From a virus: a stretch of 64,000 nucleotides of DNA. Within the stretch, counting starts at the first letter, position 1, and each line of letters opens with the position of its first letter. A model generated the notes under the pieces. It was not told the DNA's origin, did not search any database, and saw nothing but the letters and a program-made list of their open reading frames with translations. The DNA is taken from the IMG/VR virus record IMGVR_UViG_3300023184_000034, positions 62,001 to 126,000 of that record. One strand, given 5' to 3'. Positions 39,160-48,822 of this stretch are shown here, piece after piece. A program made the translations under genes and the position numbers.

Positions 39160-42117
39160 TTAACCGCGGGCTATTCTCAACCAGCGAGCCAATTCGTTAT
39201 CGCTTTCTGTAACAGGTTCGAATTGTTTTGTTGCTGGATTTTGTTTATACTCTTTACCAGACACATCTCGATTTACACCCTTGCTGTCTTTATATAGATC
39301 TCCGGGTTTAACACTTGCGGACTTGGGCTGCGCGGCAATACCACCTGCCTTCTTCTCGCTTGCCGTTGCAATAGCTGCAGCTTCCGCTTGTTTTCTTTTT
39401 TCAGCTTTATCTAAAACAGCTTGTGCAGCCATTGTTGAGTTGAGCCAATCTTTATCGTCGCCCCAATCGTTACGCATCAGCTCGCGGATTTTTTTGATTA
39501 AGTCTTTTTGTTCTGGAGTTAATTCGCTTGTGGTGGTATTAGTCGGTGATGCCGCAACATCTGAACCCGTTGTTGTTGGCTCGTGTGCTGGATCAGTTGC
39601 TGGCCCGTTTGCTGTATCAGGTTTTCTCTCATCGTCAAAACCTCCCAATGCTGCCACTGTTCCTGCACCAATTGCTGCAGCTCCGGCCAAGCCCAATGCA
39701 GCAGCCAGCTTGGGATTAGCCTTTATCCAACCTGTTAATCTACCGGATCGTTTGGCGGCCCGGGCTTCTGCAGATGCAGCAGCTCTTTCGGCAGCACTGA
39801 GTTCCTTACCAGCAACACCTGCAACATCGTCTGCAGATTTGGATAAGGCCGCACCAGCGCCTCGCACAGCATCGTCTGCAGCATTGGCACCTGCCTTGGC
39901 ACCTGCACCTACAACATCGTCTGCAGATTTGGATAAGGCCGCACCAGCGCCTCGCACAGCATCGTCTGCAGCATTGGCAACATTATCGCTGCCTCTGACC
40001 ACGGCGTTCATTGTGCCACCTAATTCTTTACTTGCGGCCCTGCCCGCATTCACCGCGTCATTTGCAGCGGCCTGCGCTCTAGCAGCCGCAATGCTGCCAC
40101 CACCTAATTCTCCAGGCTTTGTGATTGCATTGCCGGCGAGGTCTTTGGTTACAGCAGGTGCCTTTGGTAATTCAGCTCTTGCTGCATTGGCGTTGTTGGC
40201 GGTGCGTGTATAAACGGTACCAGCAGGAGTACTAGCTGGTGGCTTTGTAGCAACTTGCGCTGCTTTCTTTTCACCTGCGCCAAACAGTTTTCCAGCTGCA
40301 CCTTTAATGGCGTCATATCCTTTGCCTAGATATTTTGCACCGTAATCAAATTCTGCTAAAAATTTTGGATCCCATTGAATATTTTCAAGCAATTCGTCAT
40401 CTGTAATCAACACGCCGTTGTCATCGATAACAGTATTGTCAGGTCTTAACCACACACGATACACTGTATCTTCTTCCAAACTCCATTGACCACTTTCAAT
40501 CATGGCCAATTTTTGTTGCATTGATCTGATATCTTCTGCCACTGTGTGTACACGATTTTCTGCAATGCCTGCTTTGGACATTGTGGCTGGATCTGCTTTG
40601 CCTGTAACAGGTAGTCCTTGAGCTTTCTGATAAGCCATTAGAGCTTTTGCAGTGTTTGGACCCATCTTTCCATCAATTTGAGCACCAACTAAACCAATTG
40701 CTTGTTGCAATGCTCCAATACGTTTGTCTCCGCCTGGCCCAACAAATGTATTAATATCGGATTTTTGAGCAGCAAGGTTGGCACCCACTATTCCTGCTAC
40801 TTTTGCACCACCTTGCGCAAGTTTACCCGTTGCCCCAATAGTTTTTGCTGCACCCATTGCAGCTCGACCAGCAAGCGCACCAGGAACTGGCACAGCCAAT
40901 GAACCTGCCACATTGCCAGCACCATACAACCATGGACTACGTGTTTCTGCTTCTTTGCTTGCTGCGGCCTGTTGCGCCAATTCGTCTTTGTATGTGCCAG
41001 GACCAAATGCACTCTTGACACCAGCAGCAATGTTGTCTCCTGCGCCCAGTGTCACACCATTCCACATACCACGACCAAAATCGCCTGCATCTTTACCAAA
41101 CTGGCTCATGCTGTATTCATCCAATTGGTCATCTTGAAATTCGTAACCAAGACTTTCAGTCAGTGATCGAGCAATACTTGAATTGTATTGGATGCCTTCT
41201 TGTAAAGCATTCACTCCCATTGCGCCAGCGGCGCCGCCTGTGAGTCCAGCAAGGCCTTGACCTACCACACCAGCTCCCGCTCTTCTAGCCAATTTCCACG
41301 CAGCCAATGCACCAGCAGCTCCGCCAGCGCCAATACCAACTTTCTGTGCTGTGGTTTTTTCTGGGCTTTGTAGTGGTTTAACGAAAGGACCAGTATTTGG
41401 ACTTGGCGCAGGAATTGGTTGTGGAGCAACATCTCCACCCAGTGATGCATCCAATCGTGCAACCAATGCATTTAATTGTGCAACATCTTGTCCGGAACCT
41501 GTGTCTTGTCCAGGCAATCGTGGTCGAGTTGTTGTTCCTGGTGGAATTCTTGTTGATGGGTTTACTACTTCTCCAGCATTAGGGTCAACAGTTCCAATAG
41601 GTAGTGGTGAGTTTACCGGACCGGTAACCGGACCGGGTGGTTTAACAGCAGGCTCAGTAGTAACAGCAGATGGAAGTTTACCCTGTTGTAATAATTTTAC
41701 TTGATCTAATGGAACTGAAGCATTTCCAGCACCGTAACTTGTAAATTTATTCCAGCCGCTGCCTGTTGCTGCCGCTGACGGAACAATACTTACGCCTGCA
41801 CTGTCTAATAACTGTTTAATATCTTTGTGTAAATTGGTTATCTGATCCATTCGCACAGGCTCGGGTCTAGGCGTCTCACCACCATATGGAGTTGACCAAA
41901 ATATAATACCATTTTTTGGATCAATGGTGTGCCCTGCACCTCTGGCACTTGGATCTTCTTGACCTTTAATCATTGCTTGAATTTTTTGAGCCAATGCTGA
42001 TTTGGCTTTTACATCTTCTTGTTTTTTTATATACGCAGCAAATCTAGCTTCTTCATCACCACTTGCGTCTGCTTCTGCAATAGTGTCCAGCTTGTTCATT
42101 AGGTCTCTTAAGTTCAT
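39160..42117 (-). CDS. Large low-complexity putative virion-internal protein with peptidoglycan-binding domain
   Basis: The 985-aa protein starts with a short leader (MNLRDLMNKLDTIAEADASG) similar in style to neighbouring genes. Long Ala/Gly/Pro-rich regions follow, with glycine-rich helical hairpins near residues 265-315 (GAGGAAGALAAWKLARR). A PG_binding_1-like domain spans about residues 463-512 (LQQAIGLVGAQIDGKMGPNT, AYQKAQGLPVTG). The end is ESDNELARWLRIARG, a motif shared with several neighbours. Such a protein could travel inside the capsid and act at the cell wall during DNA entry; this is inference. It is the last gene of the late cluster, with a strong terminator 5 bases after its stop codon. 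Confidence 0.7.
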   Translation of the reverse strand: MNLRDLMNKLDTIAEADASGDEEARFAAYIKKQEDVKAKSALAQKIQAMIKGQEDPSARGAGHTIDPKNGIIFWSTPYGGETPRPEPVRMDQITNLHKDIKQLLDSAGVSIVPSAAATGSGWNKFTSYGAGNASVPLDQVKLLQQGKLPSAVTTEPAVKPPGPVTGPVNSPLPIGTVDPNAGEVVNPSTRIPPGTTTRPRLPGQDTGSGQDVAQLNALVARLDASLGGDVAPQPIPAPSPNTGPFVKPLQSPEKTTAQKVGIGAGGAAGALAAWKLARRAGAGVVGQGLAGLTGGAAGAMGVNALQEGIQYNSSIARSLTESLGYEFQDDQLDEYSMSQFGKDAGDFGRGMWNGVTLGAGDNIAAGVKSAFGPGTYKDELAQQAAASKEAETRSPWLYGAGNVAGSLAVPVPGALAGRAAMGAAKTIGATGKLAQGGAKVAGIVGANLAAQKSDINTFVGPGGDKRIGALQQAIGLVGAQIDGKMGPNTAKALMAYQKAQGLPVTGKADPATMSKAGIAENRVHTVAEDIRSMQQKLAMIESGQWSLEEDTVYRVWLRPDNTVIDDNGVLITDDELLENIQWDPKFLAEFDYGAKYLGKGYDAIKGAAGKLFGAGEKKAAQVATKPPASTPAGTVYTRTANNANAARAELPKAPAVTKDLAGNAITKPGELGGGSIAAARAQAAANDAVNAGRAASKELGGTMNAVVRGSDNVANAADDAVRGAGAALSKSADDVVGAGAKAGANAADDAVRGAGAALSKSADDVAGVAGKELSAAERAAASAEARAAKRSGRLTGWIKANPKLAAALGLAGAAAIGAGTVAALGGFDDERKPDTANGPATDPAHEPTTTGSDVAASPTNTTTSELTPEQKDLIKKIRELMRNDWGDDKDWLNSTMAAQAVLDKAEKRKQAEAAAIATASEKKAGGIAAQPKSASVKPGDLYKDSKGVNRDVSGKEYKQNPATKQFEPVTESDNELARWLRIARG
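39824..39979 (-). repeat. Perfect 66-base direct duplication within the 985-aa gene
   Basis: Bases 39824-39889 and 39914-39979 are identical, with a 90-base period. They encode the Ala-rich ADDAVRGAGAALSKSADDV unit twice. Identity at the DNA level suggests a recent duplication or ongoing recombination. Confidence 0.9.
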
Positions 42118-42137
42118 TGTGTTCCCCGAATTAATAT

Positions 42138-42148
42138 GTATTTATTTC
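42138..42148 (-). promoter_or_regulatory. Possible late-type promoter
   Basis: GAAATAAATAC on the minus strand matches seven of eight bases of the T4 late box and overlaps the stop codon (AAATAA) of the upstream gene, about 20 bases before the ATG of the 985-aa gene, which has a CGGGGA ribosome site. Confidence 0.4.
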
Positions 42149-43902
42149 ACAGAGCATTTGGGAACAGACATTCCGTTCTTGGTTTGCATACCTGTTTGTG
42201 TTTGCCCAGTTCGACAAACACTTGTTTTTGTTCTGGGTTTGATTGTTTTGGGCCTGGTTGATTTAACCGGCTGCAACATCTCTTCTTTTGTTAGTCTGGC
42301 CAGTTTGTTGGCTTCTTTGATTGGATTTTTTTCTTGAGATTGTTTCTCTTGTTTTTCTTTCCATTCTTTTTCAAATTCTGCTTTGGCTTGTCTAGCACGT
42401 TCAGCACTGGCTGTTGATTTGGCCTGCTCACGATCCCACGCACGGCTCAGTTTCACCTGTGCAGACATGCCTTCGTTGGGCATGATACCAGGCGCACCTG
42501 CTCCTGGTTTGAATCCCATGCTGTGTCCGGGAATTTCATTCTCTGCTACACTTTTCTTTTTCTTCTTGGCAATAGCAATGGCAGCTTGTTGTGCAGGATT
42601 GGCCGCTTCTTTCATCATCACACGTTCAGCAATCACAGTGGCATATTGATTGATCAAGTTGCGTTTTTGTACATGTTGTTCTGCAATCTCAGATTCCACT
42701 TGGTGAAAGTACTTGCCCAAGATGTTTTCACGTTCAATTGGTTCAAATACATGTGGTGTTTCTTCTTGGGGTGTTTGATAGTGTTGCATGGCCATTTGTA
42801 CTGGCAGTGTGACTTTGTGTGGACTTTTGCCTTCTTTTAAAATACCAACATTATTCTTATTTACAATAGATAAAAACTTATTTAGATTGTTTTCCTGTAC
42901 AGGAACAGTCTGTTGTGCTTTTTGTTTTTGTAATTCTGCTTGTGCTGGAGTCATTCTTAGTTTTTGATCATATTTCCAACCAGGAGTAAATATTCCGTCA
43001 GGTTGTTGCATGAATCTAGCGTTAGCTTGTTTTTCAAATTCTTTATGTTGAGCACGATTAAATTCCGCGTCTGGGGATTTGTCATCGATGTTTGATAGAC
43101 CAATTGATTGATCAATTGCATATTCTTTACCTTCTGGGGTTCCTAACATACGTTGAATTAGTTCCCAGTCATCTTTAACAAATGCAGGTTGTTTAAAATT
43201 AGGATCAGCTTGTCTTGCTTGATAGTAAGAACCACTTAATGCCATCATCAAATCAGCAAAGTCACTACCACCTTTCCATGCACCGATGCGTGTTGGGTCT
43301 GACGTAGAAGGATGTGCCCCATCAATAATGTCTGCAGGATGTTTGTAATTCTTTTTAAAGAAATCAATACTTGGTACTTGATATTTTGCTGGATCAACTT
43401 GTGGCGTAGTAGGTGCTGCTGTAGCAGGCGCTGCAGGTTGATTTATTTCAGCTTCTTTAACAATTTGAAGTAAATTTCTCATCCCAACATCTTCTAAATA
43501 TTTTTTAGCAAGCTCTGCGTGTGGCGTTCCGCCTGCTACTAAATCGGCATGCTCTTTTTGTCTTGCCTGTTCCCACGCTTGTAAGTTAGGTCCTGCTAGT
43601 TTTTCAGCAGCCGCTTTTAGCTTATCAATCTCGGTCCTAGCGTCTGCACTAACACCGACCTCGACTGGAACAAGATTGCCGGAGCCCGTTGCTTCTTTTT
43701 CTAGGAAATCATACTTCCCCATTAGTTCTTGATACCTTTCCCAGTTAGGATTCGAGTAGTTAGGACCAGTTGGATCTGCTTGGGGTGGTTGATTTAACTC
43801 AGCTTCTTGAACCACTTGAAGAAATTTCCTCATACTGTTGGCATCAACTGCTGGGTTAGCAGCCACACTGTCCAACTTCTGAAGTAATTTCGCCATGTCC
43901 AT
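42142..43902 (-). CDS. Low-complexity putative virion-internal protein with repeated leader-like module
   Basis: The 586-aa protein is Gln/Ala/Lys-rich and probably largely disordered. A short module occurs three times with variation: MRKFLQVVQEAELNQPPQ near residue 24, MRNLLQIVKEAEINQPA near 143, and LNKFLSIVNKNNVGILKEG near 340. The spacing suggests fused leader peptides, each with a possible E-terminated protease site. A later segment, NPIKEANKLARLTKEEML, contains the EANxLAR motif seen in neighbours. The C-terminus is basic. The start has AAGG upstream, 4 bases after the previous gene. Function as an ejected or scaffolding-type protein is inference. Confidence 0.65.
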   Translation of the reverse strand: MDMAKLLQKLDSVAANPAVDANSMRKFLQVVQEAELNQPPQADPTGPNYSNPNWERYQELMGKYDFLEKEATGSGNLVPVEVGVSADARTEIDKLKAAAEKLAGPNLQAWEQARQKEHADLVAGGTPHAELAKKYLEDVGMRNLLQIVKEAEINQPAAPATAAPTTPQVDPAKYQVPSIDFFKKNYKHPADIIDGAHPSTSDPTRIGAWKGGSDFADLMMALSGSYYQARQADPNFKQPAFVKDDWELIQRMLGTPEGKEYAIDQSIGLSNIDDKSPDAEFNRAQHKEFEKQANARFMQQPDGIFTPGWKYDQKLRMTPAQAELQKQKAQQTVPVQENNLNKFLSIVNKNNVGILKEGKSPHKVTLPVQMAMQHYQTPQEETPHVFEPIERENILGKYFHQVESEIAEQHVQKRNLINQYATVIAERVMMKEAANPAQQAAIAIAKKKKKSVAENEIPGHSMGFKPGAGAPGIMPNEGMSAQVKLSRAWDREQAKSTASAERARQAKAEFEKEWKEKQEKQSQEKNPIKEANKLARLTKEEMLQPVKSTRPKTIKPRTKTSVCRTGQTQTGMQTKNGMSVPKCSVK

Positions 43903-43906
43903 GTTG

Positions 43907-45934
43907 TTAGCCTTTTACCGGTGTAAGTGATCCGGATATACTCTGTAGAATTTGAGGGCCGATATTACCAGCACCTGTACTGGTATTTACAACCACTACC
44001 AAGATCATGTCATTGACATTGAAACTTTGATTGGCCGAAAAAACTGTACCGTTTTTTGATGGTATACGTTCGTTGCTGGTCTTTATTCCAGGATGATTCC
44101 AAGTTCTGTAGTGTCTGCCTGTACTGAGTTTTGTGTTGTAGTACAACTGGGGGGCAATCAAAATAAAATCCTTACTGAGCATGCCTTGTTTGCGATAAGC
44201 ATAGACCCAATCCATATTTACATTTACTGCGCCTTCGTCTCCATTTTTACTGAATTGACTAGCATCTACTTGTTTGTATCCTGGTATTGTAGGAGCCCCA
44301 TCAGGCAGTTTTATAGATTTTTGTTGTTCAACAGCACAACCACCGTTACTAATAAATTTACTCTCTATCTTTTGTAACTTTATCAGCATTGGCCTTGTTA
44401 ACTGCTGACGGAGTTGCGCTGGAATTATCCAATTGCCAACTCCATTTCTTACGTGAAACGGTGTGGGAATCCACATACCGTTGGGATCTAGATAGCCAAA
44501 GTCCGGTGCAGGTTTGACACCCGCCGGCCATGTTTTAGGATCTTCAGGGTCAGAATTAGGACCAGCGGTTGATCCAGTTTGACCACCGGCGGCGCCAGCG
44601 GCGCCAGCGGCACCTACAGCACCCACGATTGCTGGCAATTGACCAGACATGGCCTTGTCTTTAAGATCTTCTATACCGTCTATTGTTGCTTTTATATCTA
44701 ATTTTAAATCGGCACTGGTGGTAGTTAGTCCGAAATAACGCACAAGTACGGGCAGTTGTTTTTTGATTGTATCAACATCTTCTTTTGATAAAACTCCAGA
44801 CTGTATGGCTTGAGCAACGCCGCCGCCATCTGCACCTGCACCTGCACCTGCCTCGGCGCCACCGTCGAATCCCGCCACGCCTCCGGTGGGTTTATCTTCT
44901 GGTTTTTCTTCTGTGTTATTCCACCAGTCCCATAATGCTTTACCACCTTCATATGCTCCCCATCCGGTCAATGCTGCACCGCCAATCTTGGGCAAGGCAG
45001 CACGAATTGGATTACGGGCTTTAAACGCAAGTGATCGTCTAGCCAGTGACTGGGCTGTTGTTCTGGCTGCTGTTCTAGCGCCTGCTGTGGCACCCGGACC
45101 CATTCTGAACATTCTACCAAGTCCCTTTATTAACGGAGCAATAAATTCATTCAGTTGTTCTGGCTTGTTTTCAACTAAAATAGTAAAAATTCTAATTTGT
45201 TCAGCAGGTGAAAATTCATGTAGGTTCTCAGATATCATCCTACGTTTGAGATTATTTCTACTTTCTGTTGTTACATTATATTTTTTAAGAATATTTTTTA
45301 ATTGAGTTAATGCCGTGGCTAATTCAGCTGGTGGACCAATATCTTTTTCTGGATCTCCTGTTTTTCCTCGAAGCTTGGCATCTGCAGCACCAATATCTTT
45401 TTCTGGATCTCCTGATTTACCCCAAGGTTTGACACCTGCAGCACCAATATCTTTTTCTGGATCTCCTGATTTACCCCAAGGTTTGACATCTGCAGCACCA
45501 ATATCTTTTTCTGGATCTCCTGATTTACCCCAAGGTTTGTCGCCCATGTTTGATGGCTTGTTAGTACTGGTGGGAAGTTCTTCTGCCATAGGGTGTTGTG
45601 GTGGGATACCAAATCCCACTTCACCGTCTGTGGCACCTGCATCACTGGTTTTAGTTGCGGATAATTTTTGAAAATCTTTAGGACTTACAATTATTTTACC
45701 ACCGCCTTCTAAACCAGCAATAATACTACCAGCTGATGAGATGCTTATTTTTCTAAATCCTTGAGATAGAGCCTTTGTTTCAACATCTGGGGTAAGTTCA
45801 AACCATAGTTTACTTGGTTCAACTGGAGTTAAGCCGTTGCCACTTTTGACCATGGGCTTGCCGCCCTGCATGGTTATGTAGTAAGGAGCCTCTCCTTCAG
45901 CTATGAATTTAGAAACAATATCTTTTACACGCAT
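43907..45934 (-). CDS. Large putative virion-internal protein with 18-residue tandem repeats
   Basis: The 675-aa protein begins MRVKDIVSKFIAEGEAPYY, a leader with an IAE-G sequence that fits a T4 prohead-protease-type cleavage site. About residues 130-200 hold four 18-residue repeats (KPWGKSGDPEKDIGAADV type). A glycine-rich helical segment and an Asp/Glu/Ala-rich linker follow. The C-terminal ~170 residues look folded (WVYAYRKQGMLSKDFILIAP, TGRHYRTWNHPGIKTS), with no family recognised. It is co-directional and closely spaced with its neighbours. A packaged or structural role is inferred from the cluster. Confidence 0.65.
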   Translation of the reverse strand: MRVKDIVSKFIAEGEAPYYITMQGGKPMVKSGNGLTPVEPSKLWFELTPDVETKALSQGFRKISISSAGSIIAGLEGGGKIIVSPKDFQKLSATKTSDAGATDGEVGFGIPPQHPMAEELPTSTNKPSNMGDKPWGKSGDPEKDIGAADVKPWGKSGDPEKDIGAAGVKPWGKSGDPEKDIGAADAKLRGKTGDPEKDIGPPAELATALTQLKNILKKYNVTTESRNNLKRRMISENLHEFSPAEQIRIFTILVENKPEQLNEFIAPLIKGLGRMFRMGPGATAGARTAARTTAQSLARRSLAFKARNPIRAALPKIGGAALTGWGAYEGGKALWDWWNNTEEKPEDKPTGGVAGFDGGAEAGAGAGADGGGVAQAIQSGVLSKEDVDTIKKQLPVLVRYFGLTTTSADLKLDIKATIDGIEDLKDKAMSGQLPAIVGAVGAAGAAGAAGGQTGSTAGPNSDPEDPKTWPAGVKPAPDFGYLDPNGMWIPTPFHVRNGVGNWIIPAQLRQQLTRPMLIKLQKIESKFISNGGCAVEQQKSIKLPDGAPTIPGYKQVDASQFSKNGDEGAVNVNMDWVYAYRKQGMLSKDFILIAPQLYYNTKLSTGRHYRTWNHPGIKTSNERIPSKNGTVFSANQSFNVNDMILVVVVNTSTGAGNIGPQILQSISGSLTPVKG
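45335..45545 (-). repeat. 54-base tandem repeats (about four units)
   Basis: Units begin at 45335, 45389, 45443 and 45497, a strict 54-base period encoding 18 residues each. Units 2-4 are nearly identical and unit 1 has diverged. The array is in frame inside the 675-aa gene. Confidence 0.9.
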
Positions 45935-45938
45935 AATA

Positions 45939-47552
45939 TTATCCTAATAAACGTTTTGTCAATGCACGAATTTGATCAACTTCACGATTCTCAACCAGTG
46001 CTGGCTGTTCAGTACGATTCAAACGACCAGTAAGTTCACGCATGCGAGCCAAATCATTTCCTTCGCTGATAGGATCTTTTTTGCCTGCTGGTGCTGGCAT
46101 CATTGCACCTAATTTTTTAGCTTCTTCTGCATCTTTGGCACCCGATGGATTTGGCACAACAACTAAATTCTCATCAGTTACTTTTTCTTTCTTCTTTCTT
46201 TCTGCCATGTAAGCAGTAGTTTCTTTCATGTTCCGCCAAATGGCTGCTGCTACCATCTTGTCATCTGTTTCCTTAACAGTTTGCTTTTTATGACCCTTGG
46301 CCGCACGACTCATAGTTTGTTTGGCAGCTTCTTTAACACCCACTGCCTTCATAGCTCCATACGTCATTGCGGCATTCTTTAAACCTGGCACCATTGCTGA
46401 TCCCAGAGACTTTGTTTTTTCCCAAGCACTCATTGGTGCTGGAGCACCCGCAGCGGTAGGAGTATCTTCTTTAACTTTCTTGCCGCCTTTTTCATCTTTG
46501 CCAATGCGCCCGGCGATAACATCACCGCGTGTTACTTTGTCATAAGGTTTGGCATTGTTGGCCAAGTTACCGTCGCCTTTCTTTTTGGCTTCGTACATGC
46601 CACATTCTTTTAAACCGTGTACTGGACACTTTTTATCTTTTGGTGTGTGATTGCATTTGCCTTCACCCATTGCTGCACTTGCTCCAGCTTTCTTTAGATC
46701 AGCACCAGTGGCTCTCATGCCTGGCACTGTGGTTGTTGCGGTTGTGGGAATTCCAGATTTTTGTGGTGCACCACTTATTGCGGTTTCTTTAACACCACCG
46801 CGCAACTTCTTAAAATCATCTCCGTCTAATTTGCCGTTATGATTCTTGTCCAGTTTCTTCTTACCACCTTTGAGTGCTTCGTCAACTTTCTTGCCGTCTT
46901 TCACACGAGTCACTGAATCTTTACCAAAACGTTTTTCCCAGTTTTTGCCTTCTTTCTCTTCAGCTTTGTCAGCAGCTTTGTTGCCTTCCTTGTCTGCAGC
47001 TGATTGTGATTTGGCATTTGATTTGGGCTCAGTATGCTCTTCATCACTGAATCTGTTGGGATTCTCTTTGTGTTTAGTTACACCTTTGGTTGAACGGTCA
47101 ATTTCGCCACCTGTGGATGATTTTTCTTCAGAAACTTTTTCAGCTTGAGCTTTCTTGAGTTCTTTCACTTTTGATTTTGCTTCTGATAATAATTCTTTGA
47201 TTCTCATTTTTTGTCCTTCGCTCAGTGTATCACTGTTGTCCAAGTGGTGACCGTATTCGCTGAATTTCATTTCATATTCTAAATAGTGATATACTGATGC
47301 AATATAGTCAGCAGCCTTGGTAATTTTGGCCTGTACCCATGATTCCAATTGGTCATTGTCTTCCAACTGTTGATACAGCTTGTGTGCGTAGTTGGCTATT
47401 TTGAACAAATCAGCTTTGGCCATGGCACCTTCGCGGTCAGTCTCGCCACCGTGTAAGCCTATGGTGCCGCCCACTGGTTCTGAATCCATTTCTGGCTGAT
47501 CCATCTCAGGTTGGTCCATTTCTGAGTCAATGTTATCTAATTCTGCTGGCAT
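45939..47552 (-). CDS. Charged low-complexity putative virion protein with EF-hand loop and Cys/His cluster
   Basis: The 537-aa protein starts with acidic repeats (EMDQPEMDQPEMDSEP), then a helical domain (residues ~50-140) and a long Lys/Glu-rich region. At about residues 235-246 lies a canonical EF-hand loop (DKNHNGKLDGDD), a motif seen in structural proteins of aquatic phages. A Cys/His cluster CNHTPKDKKCPVHGLKEC follows near 300 and could bind zinc. The C-terminus carries SEGNDLARMRELTGRLN and REVDQIRALTKRLLG, related to motifs in neighbours. It has a CGGAG ribosome site. The virion-internal role is inference. Confidence 0.65.
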   Translation of the reverse strand: MPAELDNIDSEMDQPEMDQPEMDSEPVGGTIGLHGGETDREGAMAKADLFKIANYAHKLYQQLEDNDQLESWVQAKITKAADYIASVYHYLEYEMKFSEYGHHLDNSDTLSEGQKMRIKELLSEAKSKVKELKKAQAEKVSEEKSSTGGEIDRSTKGVTKHKENPNRFSDEEHTEPKSNAKSQSAADKEGNKAADKAEEKEGKNWEKRFGKDSVTRVKDGKKVDEALKGGKKKLDKNHNGKLDGDDFKKLRGGVKETAISGAPQKSGIPTTATTTVPGMRATGADLKKAGASAAMGEGKCNHTPKDKKCPVHGLKECGMYEAKKKGDGNLANNAKPYDKVTRGDVIAGRIGKDEKGGKKVKEDTPTAAGAPAPMSAWEKTKSLGSAMVPGLKNAAMTYGAMKAVGVKEAAKQTMSRAAKGHKKQTVKETDDKMVAAAIWRNMKETTAYMAERKKKEKVTDENLVVVPNPSGAKDAEEAKKLGAMMPAPAGKKDPISEGNDLARMRELTGRLNRTEQPALVENREVDQIRALTKRLLG

Positions 47553-47578
47553 GAGTATACTCCGTTGTCTTTATGTAT

Positions 47579-48595
47579 TTAGCGTCGTTTGATAGGCGGC
47601 CCACCAAATAAGCTAGCGCCTTTGATGTCCAAGCCGTTCTTGGCTGTGCCGTCTTTGTTTTTGGGTTGATTAACTTTGGGTTGCGGTGGTGCCTTGCTGC
47701 CTGATTTGCCAGGACTACCAATATAACTCTTTTTACCACGTGCTTTGCCAGGGCTCAAATGCGGTGCATCTACCGTGCCAATGTTAGCAGCACTGGTTGC
47801 ACCCACGGTGGCTGACTCACCCATTGGTTTGCCTTCCGCCACACCTTGCTCTTTACTTTTCTTCAGTATATCAGGATGTGCGAAACCTTTTTTGACTTGT
47901 TCTGCCGGACTCATCTTATCAACTAACTTACCAAGTTTAGGATCAACATCATGCCAAGTCTTTGGATAGGGCTTTTTATCACCTCCCGCCACACCTTTGT
48001 TTCCTTTTGCCATTTTCAATGAGGTTTTTAGTGCTGCCGTTTTTCCTCTAGGAGTTTTAGCATCATTTGCGGTATCTGCTCTGCGTTGAAGTGGATCGTA
48101 CCCAAACTTTGGGCTATTAGGATTGCGCGGTGTTTTGTTGCCTTCGTCATCTACATCATACGCATCTGGATCGCTACGCCATTTAGCAGCCTCCGCCACA
48201 CCTTGCTCACCATGCTTTTTAGCACGACGAATTCTATTTGCTAAATGATGTAATCCAGACTCCATACTACGTGCTTTACGCTCTCCAGCAGATAAATTTT
48301 GCTCACGATCCGCATATTGCCAATCTGATCCACCTAATGCTTCGTATTCTTTTTTCATTTTTGCATATTCAGCTTCGAGGTGCGGAAGATCTGCGTGGTC
48401 CTGTGCTTGGTCATCTTGAGATTTTTGATGTGCTACTGCTCTATCTGTTTCACGTTTTTCAGAATCTTGTCTGCGTAACTCATCGTGCTCTGGATCACCG
48501 TGGATACGTAGATTTTTAAATTTAGGATTATTTTTTTGTAAATCTTTAAGAAACGAAGACATATCGTTTTCTTGTACTAACTCATTTATTTTCAT
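47579..48595 (-). CDS. Charged low-complexity putative virion-internal protein
   Basis: The 338-aa protein begins MKINELVQENDMSSFLKDL, another short helical leader with a possible VQE cleavage site. It is very rich in Lys, Asp, Glu and Gln. The segments GEQGVAEAAKW and KEQGVAEGKPMGES repeat a QGVAE motif that itself fits an (I/L/V)xE cleavage rule. Mid-region SDPDAYDVDDEGNKTPRNP looks disordered. The C-terminus is Lys/Gly/Pro-rich. It overlaps the upstream gene by 4 bases. No enzymatic domain is seen. Confidence 0.6.
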   Translation of the reverse strand: MKINELVQENDMSSFLKDLQKNNPKFKNLRIHGDPEHDELRRQDSEKRETDRAVAHQKSQDDQAQDHADLPHLEAEYAKMKKEYEALGGSDWQYADREQNLSAGERKARSMESGLHHLANRIRRAKKHGEQGVAEAAKWRSDPDAYDVDDEGNKTPRNPNSPKFGYDPLQRRADTANDAKTPRGKTAALKTSLKMAKGNKGVAGGDKKPYPKTWHDVDPKLGKLVDKMSPAEQVKKGFAHPDILKKSKEQGVAEGKPMGESATVGATSAANIGTVDAPHLSPGKARGKKSYIGSPGKSGSKAPPQPKVNQPKNKDGTAKNGLDIKGASLFGGPPIKRR

Positions 48596-48822
48596 TTTTT
48601 AATTCCTCTAAATCCTGTGCCTACAGCAACTTCACCACCCATGAACTTGGGCAAACTAAACCATAACTTAAACCATTCTTCGGTTCCGGGTTTGATATTC
48701 TGCTCACGCATTATAACTGCTTTTTCAGTACCAGTTACACTGATGTTGCTTCCGTCATAAGGTTGCAGGCCTTTAAATTCCTTAATGCCTGCTAACTTTT
48801 TAAGACGTGCTAATTCATCCAT
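48592..48822 (-). CDS. Small putative virion-associated protein
   Basis: The 76-aa protein begins MDELARLKKLAGIKEFKG, the clearest stand-alone copy of the LARL/LAGI-type motif of this cluster, followed by a small domain (GSNISVTGTEKAVIM, WFKLWFSLPKFMGG). I recall similar short proteins in T4-like aquatic phages. It starts on the last base of the dps stop codon, so translation is coupled. The function is unknown. Confidence 0.6.
   Translation of the reverse strand: MDELARLKKLAGIKEFKGLQPYDGSNISVTGTEKAVIMREQNIKPGTEEWFKLWFSLPKFMGGEVAVGTGFRGIKK

Noticed and set aside
39281-40213. Long open frame on the plus strand (about 310 codons) opposite the Ala-rich part of the 985-aa gene
   Set aside because: It is a mirror of Ala/Gly/Pro-rich codons on the other strand, has no ribosome site or promoter and would lie antisense to a well-supported gene.
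45335-45545. Regular repeats considered as a CRISPR array
   Set aside because: There are no spacers: the 54-base units are contiguous, in frame and coding.
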